From Capniomyces stellatus (taxonomy: Eukaryota; Kickxellomycota; Harpellomycetes; Harpellales; Legeriomycetaceae), in assembly GCA_001661515.1 (NCBI GenBank), contig LUVW01000015.1, positions 288,973-352,972 of the forward strand: a stretch of DNA of 64,000 nucleotides, given 5' to 3'. Each line of letters begins with the position of its first letter. Position 1 is the first letter of the stretch. Below the pieces are notes generated by a model. The model did not search any database. It saw only the letters and a program-made list of their open reading frames with translations, and had not been told where the DNA came from. The translations under genes were made by a program, and so were the position numbers. This document shows positions 43,013-52,759 of this stretch, one piece after another.

Positions 43013-43393
43013 CACGGCTTTATCTAGCTACTCTATTCATATAAAATCTGATCCTTGTAGATTTGGAGGATATTTTAATATAAATTAATCTATCAAGCAA
43101 AGTGTAGTTGGTTGATTATTTCTACCATCGACCTGTTTAATTAACTTGTTAATATTTGGACTGGGGTTTGCTTTCAATAAAACGCCTCTAGATTTTCCCG
43201 TCATTTTCGAAAAAAAAAAAAATTATTAAAAAAACTGAAGAAAAAAAAAAAAAAGTAATTTAAACGCTCGCGCTTGTTGAATTCGTTGGATATCCTATTG
43301 TTTTCTCGACAAAAGCGTATTTTTGTGATCAGAGCTTCTGTACCAATCAAATTTAGGTAGGTCTAACGAATCCTTCTCACTATAGTCTTTTAG
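43013..43393. other. Divergent promoter region between ELP2 and SCLY-like gene
   Basis: About 380 bases with A-runs near 43209-43255, shared by two divergently transcribed genes. No other feature. Confidence 0.7.
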
Positions 43394-44965
43394 ATGGAAC
43401 GACTCTTGAATTGGGTGTTTAAACAAACTTCAATTAAAAAGAAAAATCAAACACATACAGCCCTCTTGACTAATGGACTCGGCTTTTTTCTCAAAAGTGC
43501 ATTCGACGTACCAATAACACAAACATCAACAGCCAAAGGACAGCAAAACAAAATGAAATCAACTTTGTACTTGGATTACCAGGCGACCACTCCAGTAGAT
43601 TCTACGGTTTCAAAAGCCATATACGATTCCTTAATCAAAGACTGGGGCAACCCAAGCTCGCCCCATCAATTTGGCCAGAAAGCCAAATCTGCTATTGAAG
43701 AGTCAAGGGCAAGAGTCTCCAAATTAATCAACTCAAGTAAGGATGATATAGTTTTTACTTCTGGAGGAACAGAAAGCAACAATATCGCGTTATTTTCTGT
43801 CCTGGAGCATTGGAAAATTAGAAGCAAATCAGCACAAAAAAATAACGATGACTGCAATAGCACTGGGAAATTTGCGCAACACAAACTACCCCATTTTGTA
43901 ATCTCTGATATTGAGCACCCAGCGATAGTCGAGCCTATAAATAAAATGGTAAAAGACGACTTGATTACCGTTTCATATTTGCCTACAAACCCCAGTGGCT
44001 ATGTTGAAGTGGAAAAAATATCAGAAATATTGCACGAATTTCCAAACACCATTATGGTTAGCGTAATGATGGTAAATAACGAAACTGGTGTAATTAACGA
44101 TATAAAAAAACTTGTTCGGTTGGTAAGAAACCACGAAGACACCCTCAACAAAACATGTTGTCCCAGCACTCCTTGCGACGGGTGTAACAGGATATTTGTC
44201 CATACTGATGCAGCCCAAGCTATAGGCAAAATTGCCGTTGATGTTGTAGACTTGGATGTTGACTACCTTACTATTGTCGGACACAAAATATATGGCCCCA
44301 GAATTGGTGCTTTGTACGCCAAGTCCATAGGAAAGTCTACGCCTCTATACCCTATAATATATGGCGCTGGTCAGGAAAGAGGCTACAGACCAGGAACAGA
44401 GAATACCCCAATGATTGTGGGTCTAGGAAAGGTACCAGTACTACTGATTTCTTTTTTCTCTTTTATAATCACCAAATTTAATCTGCGACCAGACTCTGAT
44501 AATTAAGATTGTGTATATTTATAGGCTTGCGAGATAATAACTCAAGACTTGGGCTTGTTCTCTGCACACTATTCTGAGCTAACATGCCAGCTTGTTAAAT
44601 CTATCAAGTCCAAGAACCCAAATAAAGACAAATTCAAGCTACATTTCCATGGCGTTGGAACAAACGCAAAACTAATTCCCAACACCATAAACTTCTCAGT
44701 CACCATTTCAAAAGGCGGTGATAGAGTAAACATGCAGTCTTTTGACTTGGTTCAACAGCTTTTGGAAAATGGTATTTCTATTGGGAGAGGGTCTGCCTGC
44801 CACTCTGGAATCAATAAACCTTCTCCTGTTTTGACTGCAATGGGCGTAGACCCAGACATTGCACTGACCGCCTTGAGGTTCAGCGTTGGGCGCGAAACTA
44901 AACTGTCTGATATTAACCTCTTTGTCAAAACTTACTGGAGGATCTTGGAAACGGAATTCCAATAA
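43394..44965 (+). CDS. SCLY: Selenocysteine lyase-like PLP enzyme (2 exons)
   Basis: Class V aminotransferase-fold enzyme that releases selenium (as selenide) from selenocysteine, or sulfur from cysteine. Exons 43394-44431 and 44525-44965, phase 0, 492 aa. Visible: LYLDYQATTPVD, the pyridoxal-binding VFTSGGTESNNIALFSVLE, HTDAAQAIGK, the Schiff-base Lys in YLTIVGHKIYGPRIGALYA, RGYRPGTENTPMIVGLGKA, and active-site Cys in GRGSACHSGINKPSPVLTAM. The phrases GHKIYGPRIGALY, RPGTENTPMI and ACHS..(x)PSPVL fit animal selenocysteine lyases better than mitochondrial Nfs1. The first 53 residues before MKSTLYLDY are basic and could be a mitochondrial presequence or a mis-called start. A Cys-rich insert (CCPSTPCDGC) precedes the HTDAAQ motif. 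A cytosolic cysteine desulfurase is the alternative reading. Confidence 0.85.
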
Positions 44966-45472
44966 ATCCAGCTTGCTGTTGGTAAAAATCAATAGACAAG
45001 CTTTATTGATGTAGATGCTTTCGATTTGATTGTTTTTATTGATACTTTATATTGAATCCATTTACGTTTTTTGGTATGATTTGGTTGGATTAGAATCCAA
45101 TCCACGATGATTCCAATGATTTTTTATTTATTTATTTATTGAAATGTTTCAATGAATTTTGGGATCTCAGTCACTTTTTGGGAACAACTTATTGTTTATT
45201 ATTTTCCAATGTCCTTTTTTTTATTTATCCACAAGCTAGCTTACTGTAATAAATCAACGGATCAAATTAGTATACTAATCCCACTTTATACTGGAGGTTG
45301 CTTATTTTTACTTTGCAACAAAAATTTAATAGTGACGTTAAGCAAAAAGTCGGTCCTCATTTAGATAGTTGATATAGTATAACCTTTGCTACTTTGATTT
45401 CATTTGTTCCAGGCGAATTTGCCCATGTATATACTCGGTCAAATAATTACAAAGAAATAAAGTCGGTGGTTT
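44966..45472. other. Spacer between SCLY-like gene and SMN
   Basis: AT-rich, no coding signal. It probably carries the SMN promoter. Confidence 0.7.
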
Positions 45473-47659
45473 ATGGATATAGACACAGAAAAAGAAAAAT
45501 ACGGCAAAAAAGTAAAATCTCTCGAATCAGTCGAGTACGCAATAATAAATCTAAAAAATAGAGAGTTGAAATCTAAAAGCAACAAAATGAAAGGCGATGC
45601 TAATTTAAACAACAAAGACTTGGAAAGTAGCCAAGGTGAGGAAAGGTTTGAAGAAAATGGCGAATACTTGGACGAGTACTACGAAGAGGGCTACGAACTT
45701 TATGACGAAGAAGAAGAGGAGGAGGAAGAGGAGGTAGTATTCCAAGCTCAATATTATAAAACTACAGTGTGCTGCACTGCAAAAGCATCCCACCGAGCAC
45801 ATTTAACCGATTTTACTTTAATTTTATGATCTATTCTTTGCTAAAGCAGCCTGTTTATTCTTTTTTTAAAAAAAAAACAATTTGGCTATAGTTAACACAC
45901 GAAGAGATTTGGGATGATTCAGCATTAATTGCCGCGTGGGACGAGTCTATCAAAGAATACAGGGTATTGTTGACTTTTATACAGTGCAGTTTTCTTTTAT
46001 GTTATTGATAAAATCGAATTGGTTGTGAATATTGATAAAAGTGACTTGTGTGTTTTAGGAGTACAATAGCACTATACCTAAAGACTTGTTGGTGGATAAT
46101 CTTGGCGGTACTGCTGAAAACGATTCAAAGTAATATAAATATATATCTATATATGTTTGGTTTTCTTTTTGTTTGCCTGTTGGTTTGGAGTTATATGTTT
46201 GTGTGCTTTCAATATGTTCTGTATGTATACATATAGCTTTGGTTCTTCCAAACCTCCAACTGAGAAGGCTGGTGAAGATGACGTGGCAGTTAGAATAGAT
46301 CGTAAACCTATGAAGAACCTCAGCATTCCTCTGAACCCCAAGTCAAGCGCATGTTTGAACAAAAGAAATAGAGTAATTATATCAGCACTAGGATGTATAT
46401 AAATATAAATATATGAATTGGGATATAGTCAGATCGGTATAATAAGAAATTAAAACGCTCTTGTTTTACATGGCGCTATAGACCGAAGCAAGTGGCAAGT
46501 ACGAGAATGGCGACATGGATAAACACGGCCTACAACAAACACCGCAGCCGAAAAACCAACTTCAAAAGGATAATAGGAAATCAACCCCTCGAAACTCGGT
46601 GGGCCGTGATAATAACTCAAAGTATATACAAGGTTCAAAGTACAGTGGCCCTAAAAGTAAACTGGGAGCAAAAAAGGATGAAGAGATTGAGGAGGCGGCT
46701 GAACCGCATGAAGAAAACGAAAATTTGGAGTATCATGGCATAAAAAGCTGTGGTGAGTATCAACACGGAGGTGCTAATTACCAGGACCACCATTACGGCT
46801 ATGAAAACACCACCAAACCCCATGTTTACCACGGCTACTACCCACATCCACACCCACATTCACATACAAACCCATACCCCTATGGATACCAGGATCCTTA
46901 TTATCAAAACTATCCACCGCATTATTATAACCAAACACCCCTGGGTATGGGATACCCTGCAAATCATCTCTACCAACATCCCTACCAAAACATGGGCGCT
47001 GAGAGTAATTGGCCAGAATTTGATACATTTGGTTATGGAAGCTCAAATAAGAGGTTTAAAGGGGGCCCCACAGAACATAATTCGAAATACACAAACTATG
47101 AAATGCCTACAAATCCCATCCATGGCGAAAATGTCTACCAACCCAAGCACATTCAACCAAAGGTAACTCTTTTCAATTCAAACTTCCATTGCCTGCTATT
47201 TAACATACACACATGTATTATGTATACATACTTACAACATTTTGTTTCTACAATGTCTAAAAATACAGCTTTTTAAGCCGCCGTTTCCGAAAGATGGTAT
47301 GTTGTTTACAACACCTAAAGTGTTTAGTTTATTTTTGATTTGATAAACCAGTTGTTAAAACATGCACCACTTGATCCTAACCATATATTGTTAATCCATA
47401 CTTCACCCCTACTAAATAGAAAACGAGGCCCTATCAAAGCTATGTATGTCTTGGTACTATTCGGGCTACTATGCCGGTTTGTATGAGGTAATAGACTAGG
47501 CAATTATTCTAATCAGTTTAACATACTACTTGTGGTTTGTACAAGTTTGTGTGCAAATACATAATGCACTCCGCCTTTAACATAAGTCTATTGATTATCT
47601 ATTATGTACTTACCCAATTGATGTTTACTCTGATTATTTAGGCCATGAAGAAAAACTAG
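45473..47659 (+). CDS. SMN1: Survival motor neuron (SMN) protein homologue, 8 exons, no Tudor domain
   Basis: Oligomeric core of the machinery that loads Sm rings onto snRNAs. Exons: 45473-45733, 45892-45963, 46059-46129, 46237-46372, 46482-47162, 47269-47296, 47420-47487 and 47642-47659, giving 444 aa; all phases agree. Exon 2 encodes the Gemin2-binding helix (EIWDDSALIAAWDESIKEY). Exons 6-8 encode the Pro patch (LFKPPFPKDE) and the YG-box zipper (LSKLCMSWYYSGYYAGLYEA) ending MKKN. The middle is long, polar and His/Tyr/Pro-rich (HGYYPHPHPHSHTNPYPYG), and I see no Tudor fold, as in fission yeast Smn1. An acidic region precedes the Gemin2 helix (EEEEEEEE). The last exon is only 18 bases and exon 6 only 28. 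Exon 1 and the acidic start are less conserved and less certain. Confidence 0.92.
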
Positions 47660-50314
47660 TTGATGTTTTTTTTATTTCTTATTTATAATCGGTGCTTTAT
47701 ATACTTTAAAGTGGATTTTTAAATTTTAGCGTTTTTTTAGATCTCGTTACATAATATGCTGCTTGATTTAGTTTTTAGAATGGCAAATTCTATTTTAGAA
47801 CATTTCACCTTACAAAAGTACCAAATGCTATAAATAGAATCCTAAAATGGATTTACACTAGCCAGTGTATTTGTTATACAGCAACTTTACTTTTTTTTTT
47901 TACAACGTATTTAGTCGAACTGATATTGAATTGGCACGTTCTTGGTGCTTAGTCACTAGTTGTATTTCCATAATTGAAATTATCCGCTATCGGCTTTGTT
48001 GATGTTCGGTATTGGCGCTTTAATTTTACCTCCAAGCCGCAAAAAGCTAGCCGAGTACTTATTTTATTTATAATGAAATTATATAATAAAGATGAACTTA
48101 AAATAGGTGCAGCCTCCGGGGTCTTTAACTATTTGGTTTACCCGCTCAGCAAAATAGCTTGTGTTTAGTGAGTGGTCGATGTAATACCACCTCTACCATT
48201 TTAGCTATGTGTATAATCTTGTAATACATGCGTTGTACAACGCATGGCTTTTTCTCCAAACTGAGAGCTATGTGGCGATTTTTTGCTGTATTTCAGTATT
48301 TTTTTTCTACACCTCATTTTACTCGTAAAATATTTCAGTTACCTCTGGCAGCCACACTAAAACCAAGAATGGCTACTGAATAACCTTGCTCAAAGTGCGT
48401 CCGAATATGCCAGAAGTAGCTAAATGAAAGCTAAAATTGGCTTTATCTATTACGATTTAAATATGCTGTTGGGTAAGCTGACTTATTTTCACTATGTTTT
48501 TCTTCGAGTTGTTATTTTTTTTTGATAAAAAAACATGCAACTTGCCTTTAAATAATATGCAAAAACTATTGGAACACGAGCTAATCAATACGTTTTGTAG
48601 CACCAAGCAAACAATACTGGTACATACGACTCGCTTTATATGTTATACACATGGATGTAAAGGCGACAAGTTCGTCTTTGCTCTTATCAAAGTGACTACT
48701 GTTTCTAGTAAACCAAGACTCGTTACTGCCTTACACATTGTAATTGATAGGATTTAGCCAATTATCGGCTAATACAATTCATGGGCTTTTTGTAATGATT
48801 GCAATAAATTTGTAATTTCGAATATGCCTATTTATAACGCGGTTGCAACTTAAAGAGATCGCGTAACTCCATAAGGGAGTGCAAAAAAGAATTACACCGT
48901 TGACTAAAGTTATGTATCACATTTAGTTACCCTTACTGATTTTATAGTTTTTCTCTATTTTTTTTTTTCCAAAATCAATAGCTAACAATAAACAATTAAA
49001 AATTTGAACAACACCAAACATATTTTATGTTAAAGAGGACGGCCAGGTCGTGGTGATAAAAAAAACATGAGGTTTTGGTATAGCAACTTGTCGGAAAATA
49101 AAGTCGATCAAAGCAAAAGAAGAAAAATGTACAAATAAATACACCAAAGGTTACCAACATGATTATCAATTTTTGAAATGTGCTTAGCAAATGGATAAAT
49201 GCTAAATTGTTATTTGTCATTTGAATAACATTTCAAAGGGCAAATATTTAAAAATAAATTGCTCTTGAATAAAAAAGTGTATGAGGGAAGTATTAATCAG
49301 TGACGTTTATCCTTAACCAAGTTAATTTTTTCTTCTTTCTATTATTAAAATTGGAATTTTTTAATTTTTAGAGCTTTGAGAAACAATAAACTAGCGAATA
49401 AGCATTTGGCCAGAAAGTTCTGTCGATCCTAGCACTTGTTAACTTAAATTAATTGTACACCCAAATACGACCCAAATTTGTTCCCCCAATAAAACTCGCT
49501 TGATGTGCCAATAAACAGTTTGAGTAAAACCCTCCCAACTTAACTAGGAAATTCGATTTTACGAATTTCCTGCTTTTTATTGTACTCTTCAGTCTGGATT
49601 TCTTTTAGTGGTGCAAATCTTTGCCTATTCTAACAGCAAAAAACTGAATGAAATGAGTTACTTTACTTGAATTTTAAAATCTAGGGTATAATTAAAAAAG
49701 CAATAAATTAAACTAAAAAATAGCGGTGAATTTAAATAATATAAACGAGAAACTCAGACTAAAAATAAAATACGACTTTTATTTTAACCCTGAAAGAAAG
49801 AACTATTCTAAACAAAGAGCCTCAACTTAGTGTAGGTGAGAATAAAAGACATAATAAAAGAAACACTTGGTACAAAGACATAGAGAACACTTGAATATAA
49901 AAGAACCCGTCGAGTTTAGGAACACAAAGGACGAATTCTAGTTGAAGTAAAGAGCTAGAAAGACAGCATATCAGAAGCAAGTCTGCTTTAACCCAAAATA
50001 GCTATACATTCAATTAAAAATATTTTTAAACAGCAGATTTTTTCTTTTTCATACCAAAAGAGATAATATATACTGCGACAGAAACAAGAGATAGGTAATC
50101 TTGAAGAAAGTATTTAACTAGAAAGGGAAAGGGCGTAGGAATCGATTCTAGATTTAACTTTGGCAAATCACAACAACTCGAAAAGTAAAATAAAGGGGGG
50201 TGAAACGCAATTTTCAAAAGCAAAAGCAAAAGCAAAAGCAAAAGGCTAAATACAGATCGAAAGAAGCACAAAGACAAGCATTAAGAAAGAAAACATCATA
50301 AATATATAACATAC
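47660..50314. other. Intergenic region between SMN and RGS gene
   Basis: About 2.65 kb, AT-rich. Small open frames near 47974-48168 and 48494-48757 have no recognised motif. A CAAAAG array lies just before the RGS gene. Confidence 0.55.
50215..50244. repeat. CAAAAG hexamer, five copies
   Basis: Five perfect head-to-tail copies about 70 bases before the RGS gene start, probably in its 5' UTR or promoter. Confidence 0.95.
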
Positions 50315-51661
50315 ATGTTAGTGTCTACCCCTATAGCAAAAATGGATTCACAATATAGTTATACAAGCTCGATACAAGTGGAGCCCGCCTCGGCGTTAAA
50401 CATGAAAGGAGTAAACCTTACGGGCAAATTAAAGTCGACATTTGGGAACGAATTTTTCAATGTTCTAGGAACACAAAACGGACTGGATCAGTTGGAGGAG
50501 GGAGCGAAAGCAAAGTACTGTGTGGAGGTGGTTCAATTTATCAAAAGCTACCAGGAGCTAAAGTATATAGTGCTGTCATACGTAACAGAGTACAGAAAAT
50601 CGTTGCAGAAAAGTCTGGAGTTGGAGGGTTCCGGTGGAAAAGCCGGAAATTTACCGATAGTTCCGAAATTACCACACAATACAAGAAAAAGACAAGCGAG
50701 CGCGCCCAAGGTTATGACGAGCACAAGCAACTTTAGAAATGAGTCGGATAGACAAAGGCCAATAGGAAAGAGTATGACATATGCCGCCAATGGCGCACCA
50801 CATACACAATTACCATTTATTATGCCCACAGATGGCAACCTGGCAACAAACAAAATAAAAAAAGCGCCTTCGGGGCAACATCGACCGAAAGAAGCTTTCC
50901 AAGGACTAAATAGTGGTTTCGGATGGGGAGCTAGGCACAACAATAGGCAGAACCAGGATGAGAGAGGCTTGGGAGGAGAGGAGACAGAGTTTATGGGAAA
51001 TGATGAAGATAATGGTGATTATGAATATAACGACGGTGGATTTATAACGATGTATGAGATAGAAGAAGAGGGCAATAGCCGAGAAGCGGGAAATATTATT
51101 GATTATTCTGTGGATCTAGTAGCTGCACCAATGAACGCAAACCTAAACCCAAATACACACTCGAATACACATCAGACCAACCAAATCCCGTCGGTTATAT
51201 CAAGTGGGCGGACAAATGTAAAAGACCGATCGCTGTGGAGGAACCTGGTCACATCAGACATATTTCTTCAAATACATGCCCTGCCACTCCCAGCAACAAT
51301 AGCAGAGTCGATTATCAGCAGTGTACCAAAGATGTACTACCAACAGAGAATCAATAGTAACCGGGGAGGCTCGAGCAAAGGATCGCAACTTTCGGAAGAA
51401 ATGCTGCTAGAGAGCAGTTTAAGGCTGATTGGAGAGACAAGAGTACCGCGGCCACTGCGGCCATACTTTCAAGACTTTTACCTAAAGTACTTTGAAAGTG
51501 GGTCCAATTCAATGGTAAACGTTCCAGGAACACTATACCAGTCCTTGTTGAGGATGTACGAGGATAAAACTATGACCTATGGGATGTTTGATGCAGCACT
51601 TGAGGTTGTGCTAGAAATGCTGTACCAAAACATATTTGTCTCTATGCAAAAGGCAAAATGA
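50315..51661 (+). CDS. RGS-domain protein with large internal insertion
   Basis: An uninterrupted frame of 448 aa. RGS proteins speed GTP hydrolysis by heterotrimeric G-alpha subunits. The first half of an RGS-like fold is at about 40-95 (FFNVLGTQNGLDQLEEGAKA, then CVEVVQFIKSYQELKYIVL). The second half is at about 310-445 (LRPYFQDFYLKYFESGSNSM, then YGMFDAALEVVLEMLYQNIF). Between them lie some 210 residues of polar, acidic and Asn-rich sequence (EEETEF, DNGDYEYNDGG), so the domain is split by a loop insertion. Start could be Met1 or Met10 (MDSQYSY). The call rests on pattern similarity to fungal RGS domains; the substrate G-alpha is unknown. Confidence 0.65.
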   Translation: MLVSTPIAKMDSQYSYTSSIQVEPASALNMKGVNLTGKLKSTFGNEFFNVLGTQNGLDQLEEGAKAKYCVEVVQFIKSYQELKYIVLSYVTEYRKSLQKSLELEGSGGKAGNLPIVPKLPHNTRKRQASAPKVMTSTSNFRNESDRQRPIGKSMTYAANGAPHTQLPFIMPTDGNLATNKIKKAPSGQHRPKEAFQGLNSGFGWGARHNNRQNQDERGLGGEETEFMGNDEDNGDYEYNDGGFITMYEIEEEGNSREAGNIIDYSVDLVAAPMNANLNPNTHSNTHQTNQIPSVISSGRTNVKDRSLWRNLVTSDIFLQIHALPLPATIAESIISSVPKMYYQQRINSNRGGSSKGSQLSEEMLLESSLRLIGETRVPRPLRPYFQDFYLKYFESGSNSMVNVPGTLYQSLLRMYEDKTMTYGMFDAALEVVLEMLYQNIFVSMQKAK

Positions 51662-51757
51662 AAAGAAAAGAAAAAGAATGAAAAATAGACAAGACCGGCA
51701 TTGATTTAATCGCTTTGCTTGTACAGTACCAAAAATCAAAAAAAGAAAAGTTGAAAT

Positions 51758-51787
51758 CTAAAACTAAAACTAAAACTAAAACTAAAA
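51758..51787. repeat. CTAAAA hexamer, five copies
   Basis: Five perfect head-to-tail copies about 100 bases past the RGS stop codon. Confidence 0.95.
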
Positions 51788-52034
51788 CCAATTAAGAATA
51801 ATCATCTTGTAGTAAATATTGACATTTGTGGGTGGATGAGTGTGCTAGAGCTAAGGCTAGAGTAAAGCTAGTAATGAGGTCGGCACTAGTGAGACAACTT
51901 CTTGCTGGAAATAAATAGCACACTTTTAGTTGTGTTTATTTTCTCTGGTTGCCTATGCCCTTTCGCTTACCCCCCCCTCCCCCCCTTCCTTACTCCCCTC
52001 TCCCTTACCCCTCACCAAAAAAAAAAAAAAAAGN

Positions 52035-52050
52035 NNNNNNNNNNNNNNNN
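52035..52050. other. Short assembly gap (N run) between poly-A tracts
   Basis: A run of N flanked on both sides by A homopolymers, probably a collapsed homopolymer. The exact edges are uncertain by a base or so. Confidence 0.9.
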
Positions 52051-52447
52051 CCAAAAAAAAAAAAAAAAGGAATCACACATTCTCGACCCCTTGTCTTTCC
52101 AACTTGCCATCGCCTATTTTCTGGTCAAGAAAATTTCAAACTGTTACTGTTACAGTTCATGTGTTCCTTGTATTAGATAGCTGTTAGGACCGGAAGGAGG
52201 TGCGAAGTCACTTTATGTTTTTTTTCAACTTTGCTACCTTTCTTTTCTTTACTTTTGCCTTTTTTTTTTTTTTACTACATTGTATATCGTTTCTTATATA
52301 TAAACCATTCATCATTACTTGGGACCAATTAACTGTTGTGATATAGTTAAATAATATATTATTTATTTTTGTGTCTTGTATACTCTGGTCCATCATCCAC
52401 AATCCCCGTTTTACTTGATTCTGTCCAGGCTTAAAGTAGCACCAATT

Positions 52448-52497
52448 TCCCTGAACCAATGCCCATCGGGTACGGACGATCTAATTGACCAAAGGGG
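52448..52497 (+). repeat. Dispersed repeat copy 2 with coding trace
   Basis: Matches 31185-31234 at 44 of 50 positions and translates to SLNQCPSGTDDLIDQRG in the same frame. The plus-strand frame stays open over about 86 codons around it. It is probably a relic of the same mobile element. Confidence 0.7.
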
Positions 52498-52698
52498 GGT
52501 GTTGGCTAATAGAGTTGTTTATCGGATCAAAATAGTACAGTGTTTTATGTTATTGTTTAATATTGTATGTTTTGTTGTGTTGTGTTGTGTTGATTGTGTT
52601 ACCAATAAACCACGTAAACGAAATAAAATAAAATAAGATAAAATATTAAATAAGGGTCATTAAATTACTATTAGATTGAAATGAAAATTTACACAATA

Positions 52699-52740
52699 AA
52701 AAGCCAAAAGCCAAAAGCCAAAAGCCAAAAGCCAAAAGCC
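52699..52740. repeat. AAAAGCC heptamer, six copies
   Basis: Six perfect copies directly after the TACC-like gene's stop codon (in its transcript direction), followed by AAAATT units. Confidence 0.95.
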
Positions 52741-52759
52741 AAAAATTAAAAATTAAAAA

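Larger units (their letters stand above)
51662..52759. other. Convergent spacer between RGS and TACC-like genes, with repeats and gap
   Basis: Contains a CTAAAA array (51758-51787), a C-rich patch, a short N gap near 52035-52050 between A-runs, the second copy of the dispersed repeat (52448-52497), a TGTGT-rich patch near 52560-52595 and an AAAAGCC array (52699-52740). No gene supported. Confidence 0.7.
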
